From: Fulvia fulva
Taxonomy: Eukaryota; Ascomycota; Dothideomycetes; Mycosphaerellales; Mycosphaerellaceae
Reading direction: 5' to 3'
DNA length: 64,000 nucleotides
Assembly (NCBI RefSeq): GCF_020509005.1
Contig: NC_063012.1
Span: 8,308,001-8,372,000 of the forward strand
Every line of letters begins with the position of its first letter. The first letter of the stretch is position 1. Made by a program: the position numbers and the translations under genes. Shown here piece after piece: positions 42,323-54,677 of the stretch. The notes under the pieces were generated by a model, which was not told the DNA's origin, searched no databases, and saw nothing but the letters and a program-made list of their open reading frames with translations.

Positions 42323-44659
42323 TCAACGCTCGCCCATCTCCACCGGCCCATTGGTCTGCGCCTCGATTTCCATCGCATCAGGCGGTGTCTCAGCAGCTAT
42401 GCCGAGACCATGCACTTCCACGGTGCCCTCACCATTGATCTTGCCCGCCTTCACGCGAAGCGCAGCGCGTTCCTTGATGTCCGACTCCTCCTGCTCCAGC
42501 TTCCGCATAGCATCACCATTATCATTCATCTCAGACCTTAGACTGTCCACCGCAAGCTTACTCCACTCATGGTGTCTCGCGCACTTCTTGCGGTCACAGA
42601 TGGTGAGGTCCGCGTCATCTTCGTCCACACCATTCTCTTCCTCGCTGCTCTTCTCGACTTGCAGGGTATCCAGCTCGAAAGCTTGTTGTGCTGCCGTGCT
42701 GCTCCGCCAGTTTTGGAATTGCTCGTTCGTCCACTCGAGACGTGGGTCGTATCCGCAGTAGTCCTTCGACTTCAGCTCTTTCTCGGTAGCGGTGCGGCTT
42801 CCTGCCTGTTTGGCAAGGGTGACGAACTTCATGCGGTCCTTGAGTAGACCATGTCGTTGTCGTGCTTCCTCCTTCTCGGCCTCGATGCGTCGCATTGCCT
42901 GTGCCTCTTGTGCGGTATACTGGCTGCCCTTGTGGTCCTTGCCGTCTGGGGTTGCAGGAGGGCTGAGTACTCCATCGCCAAGCTTCCTGAATTCATCTGC
43001 TGTCTTCGACGAGTCTAAAAGTGCCTTGACTTCTCCTGCAGCTAGAGCACCGCCTCTTGCGCCCAGGTCATCGTCACCAGGACGGTAGTCGGATCCTGCG
43101 ATGCTTCCCTTTCTTCGCGAAGCACGGTTCTTAGCCGTCTCCTCGCTTCCACGACTCCGCGAAACCATCTCCCTGAAGTATTGCACGCCACAGTCATCCG
43201 AGCAGTACTTGCTGCCACTCCCACTCTTCGACTTGCCGAGCCTCGCCGCGTTGCGACAGCCACCACGTCTGCACATCCGCTTCCACGTCGTCAACCCGTG
43301 CTTACTGGCTTCGGTGCAGTTTGGGCAGATGTACTTGTCGATTAGGTTCTTGTCACGCTCCGCAATGTTCACGCATTTGCCGTGGAACCAGTCCTCACAA
43401 GGACCGTCGCACCCTATCATGAATGTGCCATTGTCGGGCTTACGGCAGATGCAATACTCGTCGCCATCGTCTGAGCGTCCCTCCATATCCTCGTCCTCAT
43501 TCTCATACGTCTCCTCATCCGGGTCGGCCGAGTACGAGCGGTTGGACGGTGCTGGCGAGGAATTGAGCGGTGTGCCTTTCGCGCTGGTCCCTTTTGCTGT
43601 CGAAGGTGTTCCTGACTTCTTTGTCTCTACCTTCCTCTTCTTCGCCGGCGGCGCGGCCTTGTCCTTTTTGACCATACTGGCGGTACCTTTCTTCGTCTTG
43701 GCGGGTGCTGGGCGCTTCTTTGACGCAGTGGCGGCCTGCTCGAGGGATGGGTCTTCAGTCGAGGGGATCGGCACGGACGACTCGCGTAGGGGCGATTGCT
43801 TGGACATGCTGTGCTCGCTTTTGAGTGAAGTTACCGCCTTGAGTGCTTTCTGGTCCACGTCGGACGGTCGACGAGCGTTGATCGGGGACGAGGGCTGAGG
43901 TGTGCTGGTGTTCTCTTGCTTGATGACTGCTGGTGACGAAGCGACTTCTTCGGGTATGGTTGTGATTTGAGGGTTCGGTTGTTGTGGTGAAATGGCATTT
44001 GCGACTTGTGCGGTGATCGGTGTCTGGGTCGAGGTTTCCACATGAGGCTCACTTGGAAGAGCAGCGGAAGGCGCGTTCGAGTTATGGCCGTGTGAGGAGC
44101 TCGATGACGTTCTCTGCTGCTCATTCACTTCATGTTCGTGGCTCGAGACCTGCGACTGCCGTCTCGCCGGCTCGGCTGATGGCAGCGCGAAACCCTGCAA
44201 CGGCGGCAAAGTGAAGTTCGCCTGAGGTGGCGACACCATGGATTGTCGTCGGTGCTCTGGCGACCGCGACGCGACATGGTACTGGTCGAGGGTGGGCGAG
44301 CTCATCTTACGCGCATCGCCGCCCATCGGAGGGGGGGGCAACTGGATTGGGTCGCCAAAGCCACTTTTCTGCCTCTCCCACGATCTCTGCCGTTCCAAGG
44401 CATTGGCATCAGGTGCGGTATAGCCATTCCATTGTGCAGGCGGAGGCTGCGGGCTCTGCGACAGGCTTGCTAGAGCTTGCGCTGCCTCCTGTTGAGTCGC
44501 AGTCGAGTAGGTGTAGTTCGGGGGATTCGATCGCGAGGATACCGGCGATATCGTACGCGTGTCTTCGCTCGAGGGCGCCTGTTGAGTCGGGGGGCAAGTG
44601 TCTGTTGTTGGCCGTGTTTCGGTCTCGGGCGATGGGTTAAGAAGATTGGGGAAGTCCAT
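42323..44659 (-). CDS. SPP1: COMPASS subunit SPP1 (CFP1-like PHD protein)
   Basis: PHD-finger subunit of the Set1/COMPASS histone H3K4 methyltransferase that reads H3K4 methylation. The single exon encodes 778 residues from the ATG giving MDFPNLLNPSPE; the frame is open 50 codons further up, with the look of a leader. The first 400 residues are disordered, Ser/Pro/Gln-rich, and contain a KKRKVETKK nuclear-localisation-like motif. The PHD finger is at 401-449 (YCICRKPDNGTFMIGCDG... YICPNC). The CFP1-type zinc element follows at 463-491 (CRRGGCRN, then SKYCSDDCG). The C-terminal half is helical, with DYCGYDPRLEWT and a CDRKKCARHHEW motif. Diverges from the polyprenol-reductase gene. Confidence 0.9.
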   Translation of the reverse strand: MDFPNLLNPSPETETRPTTDTCPPTQQAPSSEDTRTISPVSSRSNPPNYTYSTATQQEAAQALASLSQSPQPPPAQWNGYTAPDANALERQRSWERQKSGFGDPIQLPPPPMGGDARKMSSPTLDQYHVASRSPEHRRQSMVSPPQANFTLPPLQGFALPSAEPARRQSQVSSHEHEVNEQQRTSSSSSHGHNSNAPSAALPSEPHVETSTQTPITAQVANAISPQQPNPQITTIPEEVASSPAVIKQENTSTPQPSSPINARRPSDVDQKALKAVTSLKSEHSMSKQSPLRESSVPIPSTEDPSLEQAATASKKRPAPAKTKKGTASMVKKDKAAPPAKKRKVETKKSGTPSTAKGTSAKGTPLNSSPAPSNRSYSADPDEETYENEDEDMEGRSDDGDEYCICRKPDNGTFMIGCDGPCEDWFHGKCVNIAERDKNLIDKYICPNCTEASKHGLTTWKRMCRRGGCRNAARLGKSKSGSGSKYCSDDCGVQYFREMVSRSRGSEETAKNRASRRKGSIAGSDYRPGDDDLGARGGALAAGEVKALLDSSKTADEFRKLGDGVLSPPATPDGKDHKGSQYTAQEAQAMRRIEAEKEEARQRHGLLKDRMKFVTLAKQAGSRTATEKELKSKDYCGYDPRLEWTNEQFQNWRSSTAAQQAFELDTLQVEKSSEEENGVDEDDADLTICDRKKCARHHEWSKLAVDSLRSEMNDNGDAMRKLEQEESDIKERAALRVKAGKINGEGTVEVHGLGIAAETPPDAMEIEAQTNGPVEMGER

Positions 44660-45087
44660 GGTGCCGTTGCTATTGTTGCATTGCTGGCGGTAGATGGGGC
44701 GCGTTACGTGAGAATGATGATATGAAAGAGGCGCAAAGCATATGGTAGCAGGAGATGTTGTGAGGGAGAAATGAAAGTAAGTGGATTGCGAAGCAGCCGT
44801 TCGCAACATAACAGTGGTGGTTGCTGATCAAAGGGGCCCCACTTTGTGGGGGACATCTATGATCGGCCGCTTACTTGACGCAATAATGGCAACGCCGCGA
44901 CTCTCATCAGCCTACAACCTACCTCGTTGCCGCACAGCGCTATTGCCTGCAGTCAGCGTGTGAGAGAGGGGAGAGGGGAGAGCATACATGCCGTCCACGT
45001 CCACGAGACCACCGACAGCGAAGAGCAAGGGAGCTTGGGAGGGGTGCATCGACACGAAAGAGCTATCCGGCCTGGCAGAACACCACC
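44660..45087. promoter_or_regulatory. Divergent promoter SPP1/polyprenol reductase
   Basis: About 430 bp between two start codons, containing a GAGAG-rich stretch around 44960-44983. No named site is certain. Confidence 0.5.
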
Positions 45088-46143
45088 ATGGACGCCATAC
45101 AGCTCTGCCGCGCCGCCTACTTGGGCGCTGCAGCGTCGGTGAGCACGCACGGAGAAGCAGGTGTAGAACAGTCTATCGAGGCTGATGCACGGTAGGTCTT
45201 GGTGGTCTTCGCTGTTCCTGCCACTCGCTCAAGGTTTCTTGATTATGGGCCCCGTAATGCGAAGAGCGCGAAGCATGGAAGAGATAAGCCCACAACGAAG
45301 AACGAAGACAGCATCGCTGTTAGAATGCTAGACACCATAGCAACCCTCCGCGTCCCCCACAGCTGGTTCGCATCCTTCTACGCCATTTCCGCAATCCTCT
45401 CTCTGTATTGGGCAGCAGAACTGCTTGTCAAGGGACCAGCCTTTCGAGCTATCGCACAACTTGTGCCTAATGGATCACGGTCGATGAGCTTTCGACAGGT
45501 GATGGTAGTCTGGACGATGATGCTCGCGCAGGGCAGTAGGAGGCTGTACGAGTGCATGGTCGTAGCGAAGCCTTCGTCATCTGAGATGTGGGTTGGACAT
45601 TGGGCGTTGGGCATGTTCTTCTATGTAGCGATCAGTGTAGCGGTTTGGATCGAGGGGAGTTGTGAGTATGAAGACGGTCTCGAGGCCGGGAGATTCGCTG
45701 ATTGTTGTACAGTGAACATGCTCATCCACATCCCAACGGCAAAGGATTTCGCCATAGATCCTCCGTCGATACGCACCTTCATCGGACTAATACTGTTCAT
45801 TCTAGCATCTGGTCTCCAGCACGATTGTCATGCATACCTCGCAGCGTTGAAGGACAAGAAGATGGACTCCATCAATGACAAGACAGGGTATCGAGTACCT
45901 GAACACCCGGCCTGGAACATATCCCTCACACCGCACTACTTCGCCGAATGCCTGATTTATCTCGCCCTGGCCATCACGGCTGCGCCACAGGGAGATTGGC
46001 TGAACTGGACTTTGGTCAGTGCACTGGCCTTCGTTGCCGTCAATTTAGGAGTGACGGCGTATGGTACGAAGCAATGGTATGAGCGGAAGTTCGGCGTTGT
46101 AGCTGTGAAGGGGAAGGCAAGAATGATACCCTTCGTCTTCTGA
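45088..46143 (+). CDS. DFG10: Polyprenol reductase (SRD5A3/Dfg10-like)
   Basis: ER-membrane enzyme that reduces polyprenol to dolichol, needed for N-glycosylation. Two exons: 45088-45138 (17 codons, MDAIQLCRAAYLGAAAS) and 45196-46143, with a 57-nt intron (GTGAGC...GGTAG), in phase 0. They give 332 residues. Exon 1 is too short to be found as an ORF, but its product continues naturally into VLVVFAVPATRSRFLDYGPR. Several hydrophobic helices follow. The steroid 5-alpha-reductase C-terminal domain has HPAWNISLTPHYFAECLIYL and ends with KQWYERKFG and MIPFVF, with the conserved aromatic and charged residues. Start chosen from the CACCACCATG context and the family N-terminus. Confidence 0.88.
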
Positions 46144-46389
46144 ACCCTGGCTATAGGAGTTCACGAGTTCAGTGGTCGTCATTGTGCATCTACACCATCT
46201 CAACATGGTTATCTCCCTGCTGTACAAGGGCCTCGAAGCTCAATACACGACGGCGTCTTATCCGATCACGTCCGGACGTAGCTCTATGCGCGCCATGCTC
46301 TCGCCCTTTCCAAGGCTGCGAGTAGGCGAGGGCAACTCCGCCTGGATGACCAGGGTCGGAATGGTGCGAATCTTTAGCGTCTTCATATC

Positions 46390-48268
46390 CTAGAGAAAGA
46401 CTTCAAGGTTCAACTCCAGAGCTGATGTCGGGAATGGTAGTTCGAAACGCTTGAGTACTTTCGGATGAAGGATGCCGAACGTGCCGATACGTGTGGGCTT
46501 GCCTGCGAGTTGGAGGTAGATGGCTGCAGAGTGGCCTGCGAGGTAGGTTGGGTCTGAAACAGATGTTAGCCGGCGGAGGGAGTGTACAGCGAGTGCCGTT
46601 AAACTTACCATCAACTTCCTCAATGAAGTATCCCTGCAGCTTGTCGTTCTTCATACCGTCTTCTCGTGTGATGAAAGTCGACCTCAACATAAGCATGACA
46701 CGATCTAATAGGCCATGTACTTGCTCAAAGCCGCTCGTCTTGCCATACCATGCCGCAGCGAAATGCCTCTCATTCCTGCTTCTCCGCTCGAGCTTGTCGT
46801 CCTTGAAGCACACGTCAGCTACTTCAAAGATCTTCATCGGCACGGCATGTTTCCTGTTCTCTCGGATGGTCTTCAGGAGACCTGGCACGAGTGATGTTCG
46901 AACAATTTGATACTCTGCAGTCTTTGGATTCTCCAGCTGTACGGCATTGCCGCCCTCCTTAGCAAATGGATGGTTTAGCCAGTCGTAGTTCTCGTCTTTA
47001 CTGCAAAGAATTAGTGGCATGACTTCGCTCCAGCCCGCCATTGCTGCTTCGAGCCGCACGATGTCGGCGAGCTTGTTGATGGGTAGTCCAGCTGCGACTG
47101 AACTGTTCTGGTTGGGAAAGTTACGAGGCAGCTTGTTGAAGCCATATGCGACCGCAGCGTCCTCCATGATATCAGCTTCGTGTAGCACATCAGCACGAGT
47201 GACTGGCACATCGACGTCGAGCTTATCAGGATCCGACTCTGAAGGCTTGACATAATGGCACATCTTCGCGAGCTTCTCCGACCATTCTTCCCGCGACAAA
47301 TCGAGCCCGCATACTGAGTTGATGAAGTTGGTAGAAGCCTTGAACGGAACTGGCTTCAGGTTAGGAGTTTGCCGTGTCTGCTTGTTGTGTTCCGATACAA
47401 TGTTGACAGGCTCGATGGTGAATGGCTTCTCACAATACGTGGAGAACATGGCCACCAGAATGTGGTTGACAATCTCGACTTTCGTCTTGTCAGTCGCCGT
47501 GATGTCAATGAAGACATTCTTCGTGTCGAGGGTGATCTTCGAGTGGTTGCTGTTGATTATGGGTGGCATGGAGAGTATTGTGCGGTTCTTGTCGTAGATG
47601 ATTGGATATAAGTCGTTCTTGCGCTGTTCAGGATCCTTGCTTCGAATGATGGGCAGGAATTTGGAAAGATGCTTGTCCTTCTCGAAGAACTCCATCATCT
47701 CATCTGCCCTCATCGACTTGGTCTGGTTGAGAGGTGCAAAGTTGATCTGGTCGGGAGCAAGTGCCTCGTAGGAGAATGGTCCCTCGAGAGTGTCCAAGTC
47801 ATGGGTACCAATGGCGACTAATGTTCGATTGCGAGCAAGGTTGGAGTGAAGCTTGTCCTGCAGGGCGATGAAAGACTCGTACCGCTCCTTGGTGAACTTG
47901 ATGTTCCTGAGGATAGCACATGAGAAGTATGGTCGGACCTTCTCTGTCGCTGGGTCGACATTGACGGTGAGAATCTCGCCATTGGCGGGGGGCACGAGGG
48001 CGTATTTGGGCATCTGTTGTTGACCAAGGTAGACCTTGAGATTCATGGCAATGCCCTCGAAGCAGAGCATGTCATATCTGTTCGCGGGGATCTCGATCTT
48101 GAGCTGTGGCCTCTCCTGCACGCCATCCACCACTGGTCGCTTCTGGTCGGTGGTGTCCTCGTCGAGCTCAATGCCGAAGTCGAAGCATAGTTGGTCGAAC
48201 TCTTCCGTTGTGTACTCTCTACCCAATGCCTCGTAGAGATGAGCCTTGTCTACTGCGATTGTAGGCAT
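46390..48268 (-). CDS. FRS1: Cytosolic phenylalanyl-tRNA synthetase beta subunit
   Basis: Beta chain of the alpha2-beta2 enzyme that charges tRNA-Phe. Exons are 48268-46609 and 46553-46390, with a 55-nt intron (GTAAGT...TTTCAG), giving 607 residues. It starts MPTIAVDKAHLYEALGREYT. The B3/B4 region contains EIPANRYDMLCFEG and TLVAIGTHDLDTLEGPFSYE. The B5 domain follows. DADIMED-type HEADIMEDAAVAYGFNKLP and the catalytic-like core (QLENPKTAEYQIVRTSLVPG, KIFEVADVCF) come next. The C-terminus FGILHPKVLKRFELPFPTSA and LELNLEVFL is the eukaryotic/archaeal form. No mitochondrial presequence is present. Confidence 0.95.
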
Positions 48269-49055
48269 CTTGTCTTGACGAATGCGCCGTGCCTGGCACG
48301 CCGTTCACTGCCTGCTTCTCTCCACCCAAAGACTTTATGTCTGCCTCCTCGTCGTGGTTGGTCGTACGCTGTTCGTGATGCGTCGTGGGTCGCGCTTGCT
48401 TGAAATGCACGGCTATGGGTCGTGACTGCTGAAGATTTGCTCCGCGGTGGTTTGGGAGGGAAGTGTTCAGTGGTCTTGTTACAGTCATCCAGAGCCAGCT
48501 GGAGGCTGAACTTCTTTGGAGGTGTGGCTGAAGGTGTGGCTGCCCAAAGCTCGCCCCACGCAACACAGATTCTCCACGGGCAGGGCACAACATCATCGCA
48601 GACCATCGCCCAAGCGACATTGTACGAACACTCCCACGCCAGCAGAGACACCACCCACAACACCTTCCACAACACGAACAATCTCACTCAGGTAGGTGCG
48701 ACCCCTCACATGCGAGCACTCGCGGGCGGAGCAGCAGTATTGGCAGCGTGACTTGGTCGTGGTGGTTCCTGCAGCAGGCACACGGCCGCGAACCTTGTCT
48801 GCACCCAAGGTCCATGTCAGGTCCTGCAAACATCCTCCGCGACCACATTCGAGTCTGCGATGTCGCATATAGCGTAGCGTACTGATCCGAGCAGCGCGCG
48901 TCCACCCACCACCCACGACTCACGACACTCGAGCGGCTGCCCCCGACATCTGGCACACGGCGACCTTGCGACCACCACAGACGATTTGCATACAAAGGCC
49001 TGCAGCCAGGCCATCCGTTCCTTACCTACCACATACCGCCGAGTAATCCTCCAAC
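48269..49055. promoter_or_regulatory. Divergent promoter FRS1/TPD3
   Basis: About 790 bp between two start codons. It contains short frames only; the TPD3 side is rich in CA and CAC. No regulatory site can be named. Confidence 0.5.
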
Positions 49056-51154
49056 ATGGAAGAGCAAGGCCAGAACGACGAGCTGTATCCCATTGCGGTC
49101 CTCATAGATGAGCTCAAGGTATGACGTTGCTGCTGCCAATACCCTGGCACTCCTCGCTTGGGACGACGGTATCCATGCTAACACTCGTGCAAGCACGACG
49201 ATGTACTGCTACGATTGAATGCCATCCGCAGACTGTCCACCATCGCGCTAGCGCTCGGCCCGGAGCGAACGAGAGACGAATTGATACCCTTCCTTGATGG
49301 TACGGCGCATCTGTCCAAATAATTGCACGTATACCTAAAATGCTAACGGCATTGTAGAGTCTGTTGAGGATGAAGACGAGGTGCTGACCGCCCTGGGAGA
49401 CGAGCTTGGCAACTTCGTCGAGTACGTTGGAGGCCCAGAGCATGGGCACGTGCTCCTTTCCCCCTTGGAGAATCTCGCAACAATAGAGGAGCCACTCGTG
49501 CGCGATAAGGTAACCGACACTGGCACACGATTCGCAAAGGACTAGCTAACACAGTCAGGCCGTTGAATCATTGAACAAGATTTGCGACCAGCTCTCCCAA
49601 CAGCAGGTTGAGCAGTACTTCATCCCCCTCACCATCCGCCTCTCGAAAGCCGACTGGTTCACATCCAAGATCTCCGCCACTGGTCTTTACAACACGCCAT
49701 ACACCCATGCCACAGCACAGTCGCAGGAAGGCCTGAGACAACAATTCGCGCAGCTCGTGCACGATGACACACCCATGGTCCGCAGACAGGCGGCTAACAA
49801 CCTTGCCAAGTTTGTCAAGAGCATGCCGGCAGCGGTCGTCATCGAGGACATGATTCCGTTGTTCCAGCATTTGGCACAGGATGATCAAGACAGCGTGCGA
49901 CTATTGACTGTTGAGGTGTTGATTGCCATTGCAGAGGCAGTACCGAAGGAGCAGCAGACCAGCCACGCCGTGCTTCTGACAGCATTGCGAAGTCTGTTCG
50001 AGGACAAAAGCTGGAGAGTCAGATATATGGTGGCCGACCGATTCGAGAAGATTGCGAAGGCAGTCGACGAGGAGGTCATTGCAAGAGATCTGGTACCAGC
50101 TTTCGTCAAGCTTCTGAAAGACACCGAGGCCGAAGTCAGGAGCGCAATTGCTGGTCAAATACCGGGCTTCTGTCAGCTTGTGGACCGACAGGCACTTCTC
50201 CGCGACATCATGCCAGCCATCGAAGATCTCGTATCCGACTCTTCTCAGCATGTACGCGCAGCCTTCGGCAACCAGATCAGCGGCCTGGCGCCCATCCTCG
50301 GGAAGCAGGAGACCACCGAACATCTCCTCCCAATGCTGCTGCAAATGCTCAAGGACGACTTCCCTGACGTTAGACTGAACATCATCTCGAAGCTCGAGCA
50401 GGTGAACAATGTTATTGGCATTGAGCTCCTGTCGCAGTCCCTTCTTCCTGCCATCGTGCAGCTCGCGGAAGACAAGCAGTGGCGCGTCCGACTGGCCATC
50501 ATCCAGTATGTACCACTGCTCGCGTCGCAGCTTGGCGTGAAGTTCTTCGATGAGAAGCTCAGCAGTCTCTGCATGTCCTGGCTCGGCGATACTGTCTTCA
50601 GCATCCGCGAGGCAAGCACACAGAACCTCAAGAAGCTCACCGAGGTCTTCGGCGTAGAGTGGGCCAGCGAGGCGATAGTGCCAAAGGTTGCTGCAATGGC
50701 TGAGCACCCCAATTACCTCTACCGCATGACGACATGCTTCGCAGTGTCCGTAAGTCAATACTGTGAAGATTCATGAAGTTGCCCTTTGCTGACTATCATA
50801 TAGATTCTCGCGCCTGCACTTTCTTTGCCAGTCCTGGCGCAATCTGTGTTGCCAATTCTGAACCAACTCGTCGCAGATCCCATTCCCAACATCCGCTTCA
50901 ACGTGGCAAAGTCGTACGCTGTCCTCATCGACATCCTGAAACGGCTGCCAGACGATCAGAACACCACAATCGTCGAGCTGGAGAAGAAGGGCTCGACAAA
51001 TTTCCCTGGCAGCGAGCGCGGCGCACAACTCATCAGAGAAGAGGTCATTCCCCCACTCGAGAAGCTGATGCAGGACGACGATGTGGATGTGAGGTACTTC
51101 GCAACTACGGCCAACAAGGCCTGGACTGACACAGAAAACGCCATGGAGACTTAG
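49056..51154 (+). CDS. TPD3: Protein phosphatase 2A scaffold subunit A
   Basis: HEAT-repeat scaffold that holds the PP2A catalytic and regulatory subunits. Five exons (49056-49118, 49194-49299, 49358-49509, 49559-50749, 50804-51154) are joined by introns of 75, 58, 49 and 54 nt, three of them with an exact CTAAC branch site and the last with CTGAC. They encode 620 residues. Exon 1 is [20 protein letters not shown] followed by Lys, and the HEAT array begins [20 protein letters not shown]. Typical repeats are visible ([67 protein letters not shown]). Total length fits the usual 15 repeats. The end is [12 protein letters not shown] then TDTENAMET. Confidence 0.95.
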
Positions 51155-51586
51155 GGAGTCAAATCCATGGAATCTGTTACGTCGGGCATTCAATAGAGGG
51201 GACGAGGTATGGGGAGCACCGCATTGAGCACGGTATGTGTGACGAGGAATCAGCGCTAGGAGATCAGAGAGGAATTGTTCTTAGCGATGATAATGAGCAT
51301 TGTGGCCCTGGCTTGTGGACGCAACATGCACTTGGGCTCAAAAAAGATACCTAGCAAATGACACTGCTGCATTGAGACACGCGCTCAGGAATCACCAGTA
51401 AGTGATGTCCGGGAGACAAATTGCTGCGAAGGCAATTATTGATTGCACAAGAAGGACCTTGATACCCCACCTGCCTCCGTCACATGCAAAACGCGCCTGC
51501 TGATAGGACTCAACATCTCGGATTGCAACTTCCACTTCACATCGTTTGCACAACGACGGCGCCTGCACCACGTCTTCAATGCCACC
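51155..51586. other. TPD3 3' spacer and next promoter
   Basis: About 430 bp. The frame of the next gene is open from 51443, but the preferred start is at 51587. Nothing else is seen. Confidence 0.45.
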
Positions 51587-53193
51587 ATGCCCAGCTATGG
51601 CGGTATCACGGTCTTGTTGCAGACACAATACGATGCCCTCCCGATACCAGAATACGCGCCGCCGCCACAGACTACATCGCCTTCAGTATCGGACACGCGA
51701 CCCTCCGGCTACATTCAGACTGCCGCTAGTCTGAGCTCGTCGCATGGCTCTACTACTCGCCCTGGGATACTGCGCGCACCGCATACACCGTGCGCTTCAT
51801 CCAATGCCAGTATCACATCTGGAACGTCGACTGTCGCGTCGCCAGCGGACCGTAATGCTTCTAGAACAAGCTTACTATCTCGCTCTTCAACCCTCCGCTC
51901 CTTGTGCTCGGGGCCATCGATCGTAACAGAGACACTATCACAGGAGCCGTCAGTCGAATCCTTCGTGCCGATCTACTATGGAGCGCAGTTCTGGATACAT
52001 TACGACTGCCTGATGGCGCAACATCGCGATGAAAGACTCTTCGAAGACGAACAGCACGACGAGGTGAAGTACTATTACTTCAAGGTGTTCATCGGTGGCA
52101 GGTGCGTCTCGAGCTGGGGTGTGGGTGGAAAGGATGGCTGGCGCGGCAAGGTATCATTTGGCATCTTCAATGGCGGCACAGACTTTGAGGGTAATGACAC
52201 CGTGGAGAGAAAAGCATTCTTCTTCCCAAGGAAGCACAGGGGTTGCCGAGACGTACATGGTGGGCAATTCGACATCAGGGTGTACCGGAGCAAGGCGAGG
52301 AAGCGCGAGCCTTTGACGCTGCCGAAGTATGAAGACAAAGCAAGTAAAGGTGGCGGTTTCGAGTGAGTATCAGCGGGAACAGGCTCGGTGAGTCTAAATA
52401 CTGACGTCCTGTTAGCGTGCTCGATGCCGGCCGTGTCAGGAGAAGTGATCCAAAGCGCATGTACACCTACGCGCTAATCGATCCTATCGACGAGCCATAT
52501 GCAACGTTCAGATACCACTTGCGTAGCATCGGTCAGTATTCCCTCGTCAATCGCGCAGCGTACCCGCACTGACAATAGACAGCTCAACTCACCGACATGG
52601 GTATCGATCTGGGCGCCTACAAAGCAAGCTTCTACGCTTCTTCACCACCACAAAGCCCAAGATCGCTGTCACCCGTGAGCTCTCCACAGCTGTCGTCGCC
52701 GGCGCCAGCAATAGCTCGAGATGAGTTGAGCAGCTACCGCCTTTCCTTCCCGCCACGTATGCAGCTCACGGCCAGCACATCAAGCTGCAGTCGTGGATCG
52801 CCGATCAAGCGCAATGCCTTTCACGGCGCAGAGCTTCAACGCCATGACTACGAGAACGTGATGCACCGTCCAAGCGAAGACGAAGCTCCTCAAAGTCTGG
52901 ACGAAGCGCTCGAGAGGTTCGACAGATTGAGCATGTTGGATCAGTTTATGAAGGTCAATGATCTTCGTGACCCAGCAGTGGGCCATCAGCGCTTCGACAG
53001 CATGGACATGGTAGATCAGAACCTTTACGGGACTTTGCCAGCGGCCGACATACCGGACTGGGTCATGAGTAAGCCACTACCTGCACCACCTGATAACGTG
53101 GCTCCTATCGAAGGACAAGCAGCAGGGCAGAACAAAGTGGGAGCTCTGGCGTCGCTAAGAGGCTTCATGGGTTCAAGATCGAAGAGAGTTTAG
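51587..53193 (+). CDS. Conserved fungal protein of unknown function
   Basis: Starts in an ideal GCCACCATG context. Three exons (51587-52362, 52416-52531, 52583-53193) with introns of 53 nt (branch CTGAC) and 51 nt (donor GTCAGT, branch CTGAC) encode 500 residues. The N-terminus MPSYGGITVLLQTQYDALPI and the central part FWIHYDCLMAQHRDERLF, YYYFKVFIGGRCVSSWGVGG and RKREPLTLPKYED read as one folded, beta-rich domain. The Ser/Thr/Pro-rich insert at about 45-125 and the Ser/Pro-rich C-terminus (SSPPQSPRSLSPVSSPQ, DDR-type acidic patches, final GSRSKRV) are disordered. I know no function. The Cys-Trp-Gly pattern is not velvet, which I considered. Confidence 0.78.
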
Positions 53194-53271
53194 CTTTTGA
53201 GAGATACCAAACGTGTCACCTCAGGGATCGTGTTGGAAGGCTGAGGATCAACCGAATGTAATACCATCCCC

Positions 53272-54677
53272 TCACAAAGCCTCATTGACGAACACGCCTG
53301 CCATACCCATCCCCGTGCCCAGACACATACTCGTCAACAACACCTTCTTCTTCGTCCTCCTACACTCACTCAGCCCCGTCACAATCTGTCTTACACCCGT
53401 CATGCCAAAAGGATGTCCCAGCGCTATCGCTCCTCCGCGAGGGTTCATCTTGCTCCAGTCGACCTCTAGCTTATCGCGACAGTACACTGCCATACTTGCG
53501 AAAGCCTCATTAATCTCGACAACATCGACGTCTTTGTGCAGGTCGAGACCAAGACGGGAGAGGAGTTTGGGAATCACAATCGATGGCCCTATTCCCATGA
53601 TTCGAGGTGCCAGGCCGGCGATCGAGGTGGCGACGTATTTGCCAAGGATCGGTTGACCTAGTTCCAGTGCCTTTGAGCGGCGCATGAGGACAAGGGCAGC
53701 GGCGCCATCTGTGATTTGCGAGGAGTTGCCGGGTGTGGACTTTCCGTCTTTGGTGAAGGAGGGTTTGAGCTTGTTGATGTTTTCGAAGGTTGTGCCCCAG
53801 CGGACTTCGTCTTGGGAGATGAGGAGGTCTTGGCCGTCCTTTTTGACGGTTATAGGGACGAGTTCGTCGTTGAAGAGGCCGGCCTTCTGGGCTGCTTCGG
53901 CGCGTTTGTAGGATTCTACTGCGTAGCGATCCTGCTCATCACGGGTAATGTTGAAGTCTGAGGCAACATTTTCCGAAGTAATGCCCATAGGGAGCATGCA
54001 GTCTTCGGCTTCACGGTCTTTCATGATGTTGTCAGCGAACGCGCGGGGGAGGCGTTGGTTGCCTTCGCTGAGGGATTCGGCGCCGATGGCGATGCCTGGT
54101 GTCGTGTTAGTGCACGAAAGTGGTGGAAGAGAGATGGATCGGGGCGATGACTTACCGACGTCGATCATGCCGCTTGCTATCTCGTTGGCGATGTGGCAAG
54201 TTGCTGTCAAGCCGGAGGAGCAGAAGCGGGAGGAGCTTGATGCCGCTGTTGTGTTTGGAAAGCCAGCAGCTAAGGCCGCAGCACGGCAGTAGTGCGCTGC
54301 TCTGCCTTCGTTGACCTGATGATGGTCAGTATGGACAGTAGATCGGAGTGGTCGATGATGGCGAGCACTTACATTGCCCAGGCAAATATCGTCTACTTGA
54401 GCAGGGTCGATGCCACATTTCGCTCGGACTTGTTCGAGCAGCTTGAAGACCATATCATCCAGCGTCGTATCTTTCATGCCGCCCTTCTTGTACTTGCATA
54501 GTGGCGTTCGGATGGCTAAAGTAATCACAACATCGTCGGGATTCTTTTGACATCTGTTGACACAGTAAGTGTCAAGCACCAGCTACAGAGGCTCTGTACT
54601 GCTTACATTTGGTCGACTGCGCTTGTCGCTGGGTTAATCTGCGACAGTACGGACTTGAGGCGATCTGTGGTAGTCAT
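53272..54677 (-). CDS. POT1: 3-ketoacyl-CoA thiolase (peroxisomal type)
   Basis: Last enzyme of beta-oxidation, releasing acetyl-CoA. Four exons (54677-54607, 54553-54373, 54315-54156, 54095-53272) with introns of 53, 57 and 60 nt encode 411 residues, normal length. The N-terminus MTTTDRLKSVLSQINPATSA contains RLKSVLSQI, a near-PTS2 peroxisome signal like RLQSIKDHL of yeast POT1. The nucleophilic Cys lies in RFCSSGLTATC. The active-site His is in GGAIALGHPFGMTG, and the second Cys is in CLGTGMGMAGVF. A 46-codon in-frame extension from an ATG at 54815 is described in findings. Neighbour genes are unrelated. Confidence 0.92.

Noticed and set aside
43101..43898. 265-codon plus-strand frame
   Set aside because: Antisense to SPP1.
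46222..46389. Open frame of about 43 codons after the FRS1 stop
   Set aside because: The family ends exactly at the TAG (LELNLEVFL) and the following sequence shows no clear coding bias; chance is likely.
49901..50758. 285-codon minus-strand frame
   Set aside because: Antisense to TPD3 exon 4, a shadow of the HEAT repeats.
51587..53193. Velvet-domain regulator
   Set aside because: The domain's key motifs are not visible; the Gly/Trp-rich central part belongs to another family.
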